Source: Medicago truncatula
Lineage: Eukaryota > Streptophyta > Magnoliopsida > Fabales > Fabaceae
DNA: 64,000 nucleotides
Direction of reading: 5' to 3'
NCBI RefSeq assembly: GCF_003473485.1
Contig: NC_053042.1
Coordinates: forward strand, 7,277,501-7,341,500
In this document: positions 12,157-24,492 of the stretch, piece by piece
Layout: each line of letters opens with the position of its first letter
Position numbering within the stretch: position 1 is the first letter of the stretch
The notes under the pieces: model-generated
What the model saw: the letters and a program-made list of their open reading frames with translations, nothing else
The model's database searches: none
What the model was told of the DNA's origin: nothing
Translations under genes and position numbers: made by a program

Positions 12157-12895
12157 GGTGGCATTTCACACGGGAAATGAAAGTTGGATTCAATGATTAG
12201 ATTAAAGTGTGGGAAAGTTGGATTCAATGATTAGATTAAATGAAGAATATATTCTTAACATGCTTTCTCAACACTAGATTTTTCTTCACACTATCTTCCA
12301 ATAATTTAAAAATTCCGAAAATTAATTTTCAGAAATTAAAAAAATTGAAAAAAATTCACATAATTTTTTTAAAAAAATTATGTAATTCATTTATTGAATG
12401 TTAGAATTTTTTTTTGAAAAAATGAAAAAAAAAATTCCAGAATTTTATTTCAAAAACCTTATTTTCCAGAATTTTATTTTCTTAGAAAAATAAAAAACTT
12501 CAATTTCAAAATATTTTTTTTAGGATTTTTAATTTATTTTTCAGAATATCTTATTTTATTATGAAATTAAAAAATATATTCTTTTTAGAAAAATAAAAAC
12601 TTATCTTAGTTTCCAAAATTTTATTTTTATTAAAATATTTTATTTTTCAAAAAAAAAAAAATCTAACATTCAATAAATGAATTACAGAATTTAAAAAATA
12701 TATATTTGAATTTTTTTTATATTTTTTTAATTTCTGAAAATTAATTTTCAGAATTTTTAAATTGTTGGAAGATAGTGTGAAGAAAAATCTAGTGTTTAGA
12801 GAACATGTTAAGAATATGTTCTTCACTTAATCTAATCATTGAATCCAATTTCCCATGATGGGAAAGGATTAACCTTTCCCATGTGAACACACACC
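12157..12895. mobile_element. Mutator-like foldback element with 9-bp target duplication
   Basis: A 739-bp non-coding element begins GGTGGCATTT and ends ACACACC. TATTTTTTG stands on both sides (12148-12156 and 12896-12904). The arms (for example cactatcttccaataattta against its inverse near 12757-12780) pair over hundreds of bases around an extremely A+T-rich core. A 9-bp duplication is characteristic of Mutator-like elements. A 35-40-bp stretch near the left end (gttggattcaatgattagat) is duplicated in tandem. Confidence 0.75.
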
Positions 12896-12904
12896 TATTT
12901 TTTG

Positions 12905-13021
12905 TACTAAAATATATGTCATTTGAGCATATTGCACATGAATTAAGATTTGTATGTAATTTTGTAGGATAAAGAGAAATTATGCTAACTTTACAAAATT
13001 ATTTTTAACTTAAAATAAATC
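12905..13021. other. A+T-rich spacer
   Basis: No gene or recognisable element seen. Confidence 0.4.
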
Positions 13022-13171
13022 GACAGAAAATTATTCTTTTGAAGAAGCTAAATTAGTCCACCTAAATTGGTATCAAAGAGAATCGAACCTGAGACTTCGA
13101 GGAGGAGCACACTCTCATGTCCCAGGTCAATACCACTGGGTCAATCAAAGTAGGTTTGACAGAAAATTATT
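13022..13171 (-). mobile_element. tRNA-derived SINE with 14-bp target duplication
   Basis: gacagaaaattatt stands at 13022-13035 and 13158-13171. Read on the minus strand, the 122 bp between carry an A-box-like TGACCCAGTGGT, a B-box-like GGTTCGATTC, and an end cttcttcaaaag. It is too irregular for a functional tRNA gene. The short body suggests a tRNA-head-only SINE. Confidence 0.65.
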
Positions 13172-14946
13172 AGAAAGTGGAAAGGTAATGTTAACCGGTA
13201 CTCCGGGGTTACTAGTTAAGAAACAAATATAGTATGTATTGCATTGAAAATTATGTTGTCAATTCCTTAAAAGTCAATAAAGTGTCCTTTTTAATTTAAA
13301 ACATTCTATTTATGGTTTTCTTAATTAGTGCCTCGGGAGGACCGGTTAACATGACCCATTAAATTATTGGACTTGGATAATTATTGAGTCCCACTAAAAT
13401 ATGAATTGTTTGAGAAAATTAAAAAAACTTCTTTTTTATAGGAATTAGAAAATTAAAACAGAAAATATATAAAAAAGAGAAATTAGAAAATATTAAAAAA
13501 AAAAAGTAATAATATTGCAAAATGATTTATTGATATCGTAAAATGATATAAAATAAGATAGATATTTTTAGTTAGAATAATGTCTATTGTGAGAACAAGG
13601 GAGTAGTATTTAATTATATCATATTAGCGCAAAAAAGAAGAAGTAATAAAGATATCCTTATTCTTAATCATAAAACAAATACTTCCCATAATGTTAATAT
13701 GTTCAAGAAGGTTCAGTGGTCTTGGAGATGCTGCAATTCTAATTGTTTAGTTTCTCTAATATTGCAATTCTAGTTGCAACCATTACACAAGAATTCGTAC
13801 GGGTCGGTGTTTAGGGTTGTGAGTCCTATAGAGAGATATACTTATGTTTGGAGGTGTTTGAAACAATGACGGGTAATTAAAAGGGTTCTTAAATTCAAGG
13901 TATCCTAAAGGTTCCATCGCCTATTGAATCTTAGAAGGACATCAACACACTCCCTCTCGGTAGTTCTACAAACGGGCAAGCTTATCTCGTCTACCTTACC
14001 AAGGTGAAAGAAGAATGAAATTAATGGACTAATTTAAGTCATGAAGCCACATGTTTCCCAAATTAATTACTGAATCAATTACTTCATGATTAAGACAGAT
14101 ATTCACCAATATTAGGTACGTCACCTCCCTAAGTGCCTTTATATCAGGGTTATGTTTCAGAGGAGACAAATCTTGCGCACGAAAGTAAAATTAAATAGGA
14201 TTCAAAAAATAACTAGATAAAGACTTTAAATTAAATAAAATATTCAACGTACAAAATAGAGGTTCATCTTAAAACCTCAGCCTAAGAGAAATTACAAAAA
14301 AATAAAAACATACCCAAGAGAAACTCCTCCCTTGAAACTCATAGTGCATGCCTTCCTTTTAAATCGCTTTGTTATGAATGAGAAATTATCAATGAAAGAC
14401 TTGGTATTTCGAGAAAAAGTTTCCACCTGAAGTTGGGCTAAAAAATTGGACTTTTCCACTTAAAATTAGCAAAAATCAGTCCTGGCCCTATTTTCACCAT
14501 GCTCAGGGCGCATGAGTGTGCAGTCTGATGCATAAATGCATGTGTTCTTCGTCCTTTTGGGTGTTTGTTTTCATATAAGATGTCTTGGGACTTGAGAACA
14601 AAATTTCTCCCTCCGTAAAGTCTTATGAGGCCTATTACATGACTCAAATATAGAAAGCATTACAAATGTCCCGAAATCATAACCAATTGTTCTAATACTC
14701 ATCTATTCTTGATGAAAAATCTTTTGAAAATGACTGAAAAACATGTTAAGAATAACGTAAGATGACATGTTATCAACGAGAAATGTAGCTTAATGGAAAT
14801 CCACGAGTGTAATAAACGAAAAAGAGAAATTTTTGTGATGCGTACAGGTGCAGTTTGCAAGCAAGCCATGTCTGTCTAGAAGTAAAAAGCGTGCATTGTC
14901 TGTTTATTTATTTATTTAAAAACATATACAGGAAGTTAGTAGTATG
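13172..14946. other. Intergenic stretch without a recognised gene
   Basis: No supportable coding region, tRNA or long repeat was found. The ORFs in it are short and have no recognisable motif. Confidence 0.4.
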
Positions 14947-14991
14947 ATTATAATTGTGTGTGTTCTAACAAAAAAATTATAATTGTTTGTG
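14947..14991 (+). mobile_element. Micro-retroposon-like insertion
   Basis: Direct repeats at 14947-14962 and 14976-14991 (15 of 16 bases equal) flank the 13-bp insert ttctaacaaaaaa. Confidence 0.5.
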
Positions 14992-15199
14992 CGAAACTGA
15001 TTATGCTCATTCATTCTTTGATTTTCTAGCTAATATGTAACATGGCTTTTGCTTCTGGTAGGTTTCTGGTAACGCAATAAAAAATGTGGTGTAAGAATTC
15101 TGAAATAAACAGGCTTGTGCCAAGTCTATTGTACATGTGAGTTAGACTTTCATATATTGACAAATTACTCTCATCATTTTTGCTTTATCATCTTGCTGC

Positions 15200-16040
15200 T
15201 ATCTATGTTGAGTTGTTATTAGTTTGTGTTTCTTCTTCCATCTTTTGATCGGTTATGCATCATTTGTGCTTTCATATGTGTGATGCGCTTGTGCACACTT
15301 ACTTTTCCTATATAATTAGTTGTAAGCTCACAATTCAATCTATGAGAATCCCACTTTTCCTTATTCAATCTTCTCCTTCTTCTTATTCTCATATGTGCTT
15401 TTTCATCTTAACATGGTATCATTCGTTGTGTAGCGATCCTCCGCAGTTTGCCTTCGTTCATCGCAATGCCACCTAGATTGGCTCATGTTCCTACGGTTGA
15501 CCCTTCTCTGCATCAAACCACACCCTTCTTCGTTCATCCGAGCGATGGTCCTTCTTCCGTCTCTGTTACTCCGGTTCTTTCCGTTCTTGTGCTGGTTTTG
15601 TGTACAGAGCTCTAGGTGCAAAAATGATGCTTGGAATCGTTGTAACATGCTCATTCATTCTTGTATCATGCATGGATTCAGTGGATGATTCTATCGGTCA
15701 ATTAATATATTGTTTTCATGGAAAACTATGCTGATCTTTGACTTGATTTGAAGGAGTGTTTTACACAAGGGGGTCTGATTCATGTCTTCAAACTGCAACA
15801 AGAAATCTACTCTCTCAAACAAGATTCTCGATCAGTAACTGAATTTTACCCTGAACTCAAAATTCTTTGGGAAGAATTAGAGATCCATATGCCTATTCTT
15901 AATTATACTTGTTGCACTAGATGTTCTTGAGATGCTATGTGCACTGCTAGAAATAATCATCATCTCTTACGTGCAATTCATTTTTTCACTGAAGTGAATG
16001 ATACTTTTTTCACAAGAAAACAAAATTATAGCACTAATTC
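15200..16040 (+). pseudogene. Decayed Ty1/copia retrotransposon 5' end (LTR end, primer-binding site, gag)
   Basis: A putative LTR ends in aaca at 15413 and is followed by tggtatca (15414-15421), the start of the usual initiator-Met-tRNA primer-binding site. Gag begins at 15466 with MPPRLAHVPTVDP and HPSDGPSSVSVTPVL. It then breaks frame and resumes as FTQGGLIHVFKLQQEIYSLK (from 15761) and ILWEELEIHMPI (near 15859-15894). After a stop it continues with ARNNHHLLRAIHFFTEVNDTFF near 15942-16008. No protease, integrase, reverse transcriptase or second LTR is recognisable downstream. The left LTR boundary is not fixed. Confidence 0.7.
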
Positions 16041-16582
16041 AATTAACATCACACTAAAGGACTTAAGTCTCGATTCTGACAACTTTAATTTAGCCATGTT
16101 TTCCCTTCTCTTGGCTTTCCTTGATTTTGATTCTTCTGTGTTAGATTTTTCATCCTCCACAACACTACTGTTTGATGAAGTTGACTTGCTATAACACCAA
16201 TTATTATTTTTATTTTTTTAAATAAAATCCGAACTCCGGTCAGCCAATGCATTGTAATCGTCCAATAACAAAAAAACCATCAACCTGCCCTGTCATACAA
16301 CTAATTTCAAAATGGAAACTATCGCGTGAAACTCGATTCACATACCTCTATGATCTAGGATGTTTTTAGTATCTTCTTCATCTAACATAGTACCTATCTA
16401 TTTTGTCTTTTATTTGTATATATATAATCATAATAACTCGTCAATGTTCAGATCAAGTATTTGGATTCTTGTTTGAGGCCTTATAATATGCAGTGTTTAT
16501 TTATTAATGGAACCGCAACCCGGCACCTAGCCTTTGGTTTCTCCGGCGAGTTGAGTTTCAGTGGAGCTGCTGCCTGCGTTTT

Positions 16583-17262
16583 GATAAGATCATTAGTCAT
16601 TTAAGTTTAACCATTCTTCTAATCAAATGAACTTTGGTAAGGAAATGATCATCAACTTTAGAACATTCTTCTAATCACATAAACATTGGTAAGGTATGTA
16701 TTAGTCATCTAATTCTCACAAGATTAGCTTTGATAATGTCATTAGTCATCCAAAGTGTGACCATTTTTCTAATTAAATTAACTTTGGTAAGTTCACTAGT
16801 CATCCAAGTTTAACCATTATTCTAATCAAATGAACTTCAATAAGGTAATCAGTCTTCTAAATTTCACCATTCTTCTAATCAATTAAAATTTGGTAAGGTT
16901 GTTAGTTATCAAATTAATTTAGGTAAGGTCATTAATTATCCAAAGTTTGAACATTTTTCTAATCAAATGAATTTTGTAAGGTCACTAGTTATCTGATTCT
17001 AATTAAATTAACTTTTATAAGGGCATTAGTAATCAAGGTTTGAACATTATTCTAATCAAATTAACTTTAGTAAGGTCGTTAGTCGTTAAGTTATAACATT
17101 CCTCTAATAAAATCAACTTTGATAAGGCCATTAGTCATCAAATTCTACTTAAATTAACTTTGGTAAGTTTAGCCATTCTTATAATCTAGTGAACTTTGGT
17201 AAGATAACTAACCATTCATGTTAGACCATTCTTTTAATCAAATGAAACCTGATAAAGGTTAT
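16583..17262 (+). repeat. Degenerate tandem array, unit about 50-60 bp
   Basis: About a dozen diverged copies of a unit containing ggtaaggtcattagtcatc, then an aagtttaaccattcttct-like part, then aatcaaatgaactttggtaa. Spacing varies because copies have lost or gained pieces. No ORF runs through it. Confidence 0.75.
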
Positions 17263-17509
17263 TACAGCTGCTAGGGGCGTTCGTTTCATATGGTTCATAA
17301 TTCCCCTTGGAACTATGGCCACTTATTCTCAACTTGTTTTTCTTAAACGTGTTTGGTGTAATAATAATAGTCATGTTCTCAAAAAATATTTGGTAGAGTT
17401 TCTATATAGTTAGTTGTTTAATTTGTAACAAACGTGGGAATCTATTTCCTTAACCTTCACATTTCTCGAAATAATTTTTCTGCAAATACTCCTTGGCTCA
17501 TATCTATTA

Positions 17510-17752
17510 CTGCTTCCGTTCCATATAGCAAGTGAGTTATTTCAATATAATATTAATTACTTTTTTTTCAATTATAAATTTAATTAATACTACTTTAATC
17601 ACTTCTCATTAACTTTATATTTATGATAAGGAGGAATGCATCAATACTTGTCAAGAAACTCAAAACCATTTTTCGCTTTCTTTCACTTATACATTTTTTT
17701 TTAATATGTGTGAAATGAACAAAAGACTCACTTATAATAGGATAGAAGAAAT
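17510..17752. mobile_element. Probable Stowaway-like MITE
   Basis: The left end (ctgcttccgttccatatagc, then aagtgagtt) is mirrored at the right end by gactcacttataataggat. Confidence 0.45.
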
Positions 17753-18046
17753 ATCCTTTAAAAAGTGGCCGTAATTGGGCTTTATTTTATCTTGTGAATG
17801 TACAACTAATCCACTCATTAGAGTCATGCATGAGTTTGAGCAATTGTGACGGTTTTTTTTTTTCTTTTTAAGAAAAATGTTTGTTAATTATCTTGGGCCT
17901 CAATTTTTTTCAAAATAAAATTAAACATTGTTTCGGGGACTAAAATGACATTCTTTAATGACCGGTAAAAATGACATTCTTTATCTATTAAATCAATAAA
18001 CTTCCTAACAATGGTGTATAGAAAGATACATTGATATCTAATTATG

Positions 18047-18303
18047 AGTAAAGACTCAATTTAATCTCTCATAGTTTTCTCACAGTCATTTTACTCTTTG
18101 AAAAAAAAAAAATCAAATTGGTTCATGACATTTTCATATGTGAAACAAATTAAATTAGGTCATCTATTAAGATGAGTCAAAATTAACACACGAACTAATT
18201 TGTCTCTCATATTAAAATGTCAAATATCAATTTGAGTATTATAATTTTTTAGGGATTGAATTGAATTACGAGAAAATTATGGGGACAAAATTGAGTATTT
18301 ATT
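18047..18303. mobile_element. Foldback element with terminal inverted repeats
   Basis: The left end (agactcaatttaatctctca, then tagttttctc) matches the inverse of the right end (gagaaaattatggggac, then aaaattgagta). The interior is non-coding. Confidence 0.45.
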
Positions 18304-18334
18304 TTATAAAAAAAAAGGATTTAGTTTTAAATAT

Positions 18335-18450
18335 ATATTTTTATATGTAAACGAAGTGATAAATACAAAGTCTCAGATTCAAAACCGAATAAAAGTGTCA
18401 AAACTTGCAATATCAGCATTACAAGTTGAGCTAAGTAGTAGGAACCTGAG
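18335..18450 (-). mobile_element. Probable tRNA-derived SINE head
   Basis: Read on the minus strand, TAGCTCAACTTGT resembles an A box and GGTTTTGAATC about 50 bases on resembles a B box. No clear target duplication was found. Confidence 0.35.
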
Positions 18451-19554
18451 TTATAAATTTTAAAGAGACACTCCCAATTTTGAGCCGATCATTTATATTA
18501 TGATTTATTATTACACAGGTCCACTGCACGTTTTTATTTGATCTGTCAAAATAATACTCCGCGACCAACCACCCACTCCTAGCCACCACCATAATCAATA
18601 GTATAACCAAAATAAATTTTCTAATCACTACTTTTGTGTGTAAAAAAAAAACAATACTACTTGTTGTTAATCAAGCTGCCCATCATCATTAATTAAGAAA
18701 GTTGAACAACCATAGAGGTTCAATTAATTAATGCTTAAGTTAGCTCAGGTTAATTTGCAATGGACATATTCAGTCTCTTTCCTACTTTTCCTAAATTTCC
18801 TTAAAGTTTCACGTATGAAAGCTCCGGTTAGCTGCCATTTCAATAAAATGATGTTTTTAACACTCATTTGTCTAACACCAAATGCATGCATTATGCATGA
18901 TATATGCTTTGCGCTCCTATTCGCGTAAAATGTTTGGTATCAAAAGAAAAAGACGTTACATCATTTAAACATCTTAAGATATTAGATTTATAGATTATAT
19001 TTTTTATATATCAAACATTTTACATATTCATAGACGATGTGAAACTAAATTGCTCACGCTTCTAACCCTGTATTATACATTCCAATAATATACACTAATG
19101 GATGCCATACATGTGAGTAACAAAAGTTGGAAAAGTTATGAGGTAAATTAGTCAACAACAAACAACAAAAGTGGAGAGTTGGGTGAGACTGTGTTTCTTC
19201 TTTTGTCAGTTTCTGAAACTGGAAGCAATGATATTGTCCCTTTTTTTTAGCATATATTTATGACTTTAATTTTCTTTGAATCTTAGATATGTCATTCAGC
19301 AGCCAGAGATTTTGTCTTCCTTAGTTTGGAATTTGTTTTTTTTTTATTTGTTTCACTGTTTCCCATAAGAAGGAAATATGCATGTAGAAAAACTTTGACA
19401 TTTGAATTTGACGGCAGACACTTAATTTCCGAGCACATTTTATACGATTTCAAAGTTTCTCTAGTTAAATAAACGCACATGTATATTTTGCATAAAACTT
19501 CAGAAAGCATTATACATATTTTTCATAATGTTGTTTTCTACTAACCATGTCTCT

Positions 19555-19599
19555 AAATATATGACCTATTGCCTCAAAACAAAAATATATGACCTACTG
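19555..19599 (+). mobile_element. Micro-retroposon-like insertion
   Basis: Direct repeats at 19555-19571 and 19583-19599 (16 of 17 equal) flank the 11-bp insert cctcaaaacaa. Confidence 0.55.
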
Positions 19600-20214
19600 A
19601 AAACTTCTCATTCTTATAGTTATACGACTCATTCAAATTTACAGTGTTATTAATATTTTAAACAACAAATAATATGATAGAAAAGATGAATCAATTTTCT
19701 CTCCTAAAGTGTTAAAGTGAAAAATCAATATCAAATAGTAACAAATTTAGTGTTAATAATAATACTATTAACTTTTGAAGTTTATGTTGTTTGGTCAACA
19801 AATTAAGTCTTATCTTGTAAATTAATTTTTTTGGAAGGAAACAAATTAACATATACAATTCTATCTTGTAAATATAATATGATCAGGTCTATTTATTTAA
19901 TAAACAATATCAAAATTGATATAAAAGTTAAATTAATAAAAAAATAACATATTCTATCTTTTTTGGAATTAAAAAATAAATAACAAGGAAGAAGCATCAG
20001 TTTCTTTTCCATTTTATTTTATCCCATAGCATGTCTTGGAAAAGGATATACAATTGCTGTGTCTGATAATGCAATTGTTGTGTCATATTGTACAAATTTA
20101 TATATGTGTTGGTGAATCTCCTCAGATGTACCATTTTACTATATATTTTGGTGTGCTTTGATCATGGGCCATATTTTTCAGAGGACTACTTGCATTTTGG
20201 TGCTGGCTTGCGTT

Positions 20215-20330
20215 GGCGAGTAGCTCAACTTGTTATAGCTAAGAGTTAAAAAGTTGCAAGAGTAAAACAATGAGAGATCAAACTCCGGCAAAGGGGAAAA
20301 ACTAATATTGTACTTGCATTTGCTTATGCA
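20215..20330 (+). mobile_element. Probable tRNA-derived SINE head
   Basis: TAGCTCAACTTGT (A-box-like) is followed about 50 bases later by AGATCAAACTCC (B-box-like). Its A box equals that of the 18.4-kb element, which lies on the other strand. Confidence 0.35.
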
Positions 20331-20481
20331 AAATAAAATGAACATGCTTGATGCTTCAACAATATGTATTAATCTTTGGATGTCTCATAAGTAAGTTAGT
20401 CTTATCAATGAGAAGTTCAAATCAATAAATTCATTATATCTCATTCGATTCAATAGTGAAACTTATTGATTTAAGAGTAGT

Positions 20482-20647
20482 GATATTTGTATAAATATTT
20501 CTGACAACTTTTATGACAACCTTCTTTTTTTTCTTTTTTTATTGGTCAAAAACAATAAAGATAAAAAAAGAAAGAGAGAATAAAAATATAATATAAGTAT
20601 AAGAGAAAGTTGTTCAAAAGTCGTCACAAAATTAATATTCAAATATC
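20482..20647. mobile_element. Foldback MITE
   Basis: The ends gatatttgtataaatatt and aatattcaaatatc are inverted copies, and pairing continues inward through ctgacaacttttatgacaac against gttgttcaaaagtcgtcac. Confidence 0.55.
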
Positions 20648-20732
20648 ATTTCTCTTGATTTATTGGTGAAAACAAGTTTATAAATTGTACAAGACTTATC
20701 TTATCTCCGTAGTATAATACTATAAAAATTAA

Positions 20733-21131
20733 GGAATTTATACGGTACACTCACAAAATGAGGTGTATCGATACTCTTTCTTCATAATTTTATAAATTAA
20801 CGATCATTTTTTATGAAATAAATAACTATTTATCAATATTTATATTTTATAGAACATCATTTCATAAGAAAAAACACCAGTTTATTGTTTAAAAGAATCA
20901 TAGTAATTTTTTTACATATTATCGTAAAATATAATCAATATTGAGTGCTAAAAATTAAAAAAAAAAAAAAATTCGATAACACTTTTGATGAATAAGATTT
21001 AGTTATAATAAATATAAATGATAGAAAATAATATTTTTCTTTAAAAAATAACTCATTTAACCATTAATTTAAAGAGTAATTAAGTGTACCGGTACACTCA
21101 AATATATTGGATGTACATAGAATTTGCCCTA
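20733..21131. mobile_element. Possible foldback element with degenerate ends
   Basis: ggaatttatacggtacactc on the left resembles the inverse of the right end (gtgtaccggtacactc, then gtacatagaatttgcc). The interior is A+T-rich and non-coding. Confidence 0.35.
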
Positions 21132-22261
21132 AAAATTAACCTATATATTATTCCACAATTTTATTTGATGATATCAATAAATTTATTTGGGTAAGGAAAA
21201 GCAAGAAACATGAAAAATATCTAGAATTAAGAACCATTGAATTCCTCTTCATAAGTTTCATTTTTAGGGGACATTATACCCCGCAAAGATATACTACTAT
21301 CAATTTATCACACATGGGCTATTTTGCCTTCGGGATTAAGGAAAACCAAAACCGAATGAATGAGAATATTATTAAATGCACGTGCACTGTAGACTCTTGT
21401 TAGTGCTTAAATTACACTGGATGAAATTGAAAGATCGACATGAAATGACATCAATAGCCAATATGGACCGATCATAGATTATAATATTTTCTTTGTCACG
21501 AAATGTTTACACAAGTTGAGACCCAGGATTAGAAAAAAACTCCAAGTTGAAACCCTAAACCCTAACTCCTAGTTTTAATAAAATTCGAAAGAATCTCAAA
21601 TTTCGTAGAGCGCTTGACTATACATATTAAGTACTTTGACATTGTACCGAGCTTATAACTTTAGTTCATCCCAACACATATATACATCCAACAATCTAAA
21701 AATATTAACAATCAATGTGAGACTTCAATTAAACTTCAATAATTTAAAAGGCATATTACAAGGTACATTAACATATATATTCCTTTCTTTTGCAGTAGGA
21801 TTGAAAGGAATAGGACTATACCCTAGACCGTACCGAGCTATATATGATAAAGATGATAAAGAAGCACCCAAATTGAATTTGAGTTGATTTATGGCACTTT
21901 TATGCTATGTACTATCACATGCACATGGATGTGTATATCATCATCATGTACACAAACTGAAATTTGGTCGTTATACGTCTAACATGTAACGACCTACTTA
22001 TCTGTTAAAGCAAACGCACTTCATAAAGAAGAAAGCCTGAACCAGAATAATATATCGTGGTCAATTTTGTATTGGTTTCTTATAATTTACAAGAGTTCTC
22101 TTTTTCTCCGTCAAAATAAGTATATATTTGATCACTTTGCTAAAACATTTTTATTGGATTTTGCACAAGGTGTGTGAGTGTTATAAGATACAACTGATTG
22201 CAAATTCCTATTGAAAAAGAAACATCCTAAGGTGTTTTGCGTGTGATATTCTATTCAACAT
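21132..22261. other. Intergenic stretch without a recognised gene
   Basis: Apart from the telo-box at 21550, nothing coding or repetitive could be supported. Confidence 0.4.
21550..21565 (+). other. Telomere-like motif (telo-box)
   Basis: aaaccctaaaccctaa is two units of the plant telomere repeat. It is far too short for an interstitial telomere; such motifs also occur in promoters. Confidence 0.5.
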
Positions 22262-22308
22262 ATATATAAGATGATTGTTTTGTTTTTGAGGAGATATATA
22301 AGATGATT
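22262..22308 (-). mobile_element. Micro-retroposon-like insertion (minus orientation)
   Basis: 15-bp identical repeats at 22262-22276 and 22294-22308 flank a 17-bp insert. On the minus strand the insert reads ctcctcaaaaacaaaac. Confidence 0.55.
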
Positions 22309-23168
22309 CTTGAAAATAAAATTATACATATATGATAGTGTAGTTTCTTTTTTGTGATATCAAGTTGACAATGAGATTTGGTATCTCATGGTATATTCTT
22401 TCCAATTTTACAACTTAAAGGAGAGTATATTTATGTAAGACGAATTCCTTGGCAACTTAAAGCAAGCATACTTGGTGTGGAGCATAATTTGGAAATGTTA
22501 TGGGCATTAGAATAACAAAATTAACTTTTATAATTAAAAAATATATTAAAAATTGTATAGAATTTAAACCTTTTTAGGCGTTTTTTATTTGACAAACTCA
22601 TATTAATCATCATTTGATTTATTGTGTGATAACTGATAAGTTAAAAATTGCACAGTTATAATAATAACTTTTTTTAAAATGCAATATTTTATATCATTTT
22701 TATAGTTTTTTTTTCAACTAAAAGGAGTCGGTATCCATATGTGATTTGTCGTTGCATTGTTAAATCATTTTATTTTTAAACAACAATATTTATTCATTCA
22801 AAATAATAAAGTGTTTTTTTTTATGGAATACATCAAATAGGGTCACAAATTCAACATCATTAAAAATGAAATGATAAATCCTTAAATAAACTTCCAACAC
22901 TCAAGTCAATATCATATAGCGGCAAAATGCTTATAAATCAAAACCTTTAAATATTTGTAACATCCTAGACTGTTTTCTTGATTGACGACTCACCCCACAA
23001 AGCAACACGAGTTTTTTCAGCATGTTTTATCCTCACTTTCACGCTTTTCGAAAAACTTTATATAAGGTCACCAATCCTAAAATTGCTCCAAGTCAAACAT
23101 GCTTATCTATGGAGTTCTTATGTAATGAACTACCGAAATGAAGATGCTTCGTGTTGATATAGTTAGTA

Positions 23169-23363
23169 CTCCCTCCGTTTTTAAATATAAGCAAAATTAA
23201 CTTTTTAGATTCATTCAATTAATGATGTATGTTTAGATTCATTCAATTAATGATGTATGTGGTCCATAATATTGATGTATGTGGTTCATATTATGGACCA
23301 CATACATCATTAATTGAATGAACTTAAAAAATCAATTTTGCTTGTATTTAAAAACGGAGGAAG
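23169..23363. mobile_element. Stowaway-like foldback MITE with internal 28-bp tandem duplication
   Basis: The ends ctccctccgtttttaaata and tatttaaaaacggaggaag are flanked by TA. The arms pair as in 6932-7067. The left arm contains a 28-bp unit (tagattcattcaattaatga...) repeated in tandem at an offset of exactly 28. Confidence 0.75.
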
Positions 23364-24445
23364 TATCAAATAATTCTTACATGCCTTCCTTCAACCATGT
23401 TGTCTCATTCATGTACGATCTCATGATCCCTCCAGGGTCGTATCTGAGGCAAGGCGAAGAGGGCGATAGGCCCCAAAAAATAAGTACGAAATTTGGACCC
23501 CAATATTTTTTAAGAGTCTATTAGGCCCAAAAAAAATTGCTTAATTGCTTAGTTTTTTTGTATCGAATTTGATGTTATATATATTTATTAGTTAGAATTC
23601 AAATTGTAGGTTCGTCCTATACCACCAAAATCTTAGAAACAGCCATGGATTCCTTTCTTCCAATGTGATTCAATTTGAATAGTAGATGGCAGGAGCCGCT
23701 CATTGTCATGCTTTGTACATCGATGATAATTTCGCGTCTTCATTAGCCTTGAACGATTCACAATTATTAGACATTAGTTATCATTTTTTTTTTGACAAAA
23801 GAAATTAGTTAAACCGCGTTGAAAATTACGTATTTATAACATCGATAAAAAAAAAAAAAAACAATGATGCTTATTTTTTACTATTATTATAACTAATATA
23901 AGAAGACTAAATTAAATTTGGGACCCCTATGTTGAAAGTGGAAAAGCATTTCATTGGCCCAAGAAACCGACCACCAATCCCTTTTCCACAGATTGTCTCC
24001 TTTTTCAATTTGTTTTTATGGCAACAAATAAAGAGCTCGTACGTAGTAGTAGTAGTAGTAGAAAGAAACATAAAGAGGTGAGCACATCAATTATTGGAGT
24101 AATGCAACAAGGGGGACCTTATAATAATAGGAATGAGCGTCGACATAATATAAATATAAGATGATTTTGAAGACAGTTTCTTTTGTTTTACTTCCTTTGG
24201 TGGTTTCCAGAAAATTCTTCAAGGGGTGTTTTTCATTTTTCTAAAGAGTTCTTGGCCACTAACTGGTAAGGCCTAACTTATGGAAAGTTTTGCTTCTTAT
24301 AAACATGGTTTTATTGAACTAAAATTGATTTTGTCTCCAAACCTCAAAATGACAAATGACAAGGAGATCATATAAAACAGCTTTTGCATTAAATTAAGAA
24401 AAACATCACTTGATAGTTTTATATTAAAGGTATCCCATTTAATTT

Positions 24446-24492
24446 AAATACATTCACACTTTTTTGTTTGGTGGTAAATACTTTCACACTTT
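24446..24492 (-). mobile_element. Micro-retroposon-like insertion (minus orientation)
   Basis: Direct repeats at 24446-24462 and 24476-24492 (16 of 17 equal) flank a 13-bp insert. On the minus strand the insert reads accaccaaacaaa. Confidence 0.5.

Noticed and set aside
13079..13145. Possible tRNA gene on the minus strand
   Set aside because: A- and B-box words are present, but the stems do not form a normal cloverleaf, and a 14-bp target duplication shows it is a SINE.
21550..21565. Interstitial telomere
   Set aside because: Only about two units of the repeat; a telo-box motif at most.
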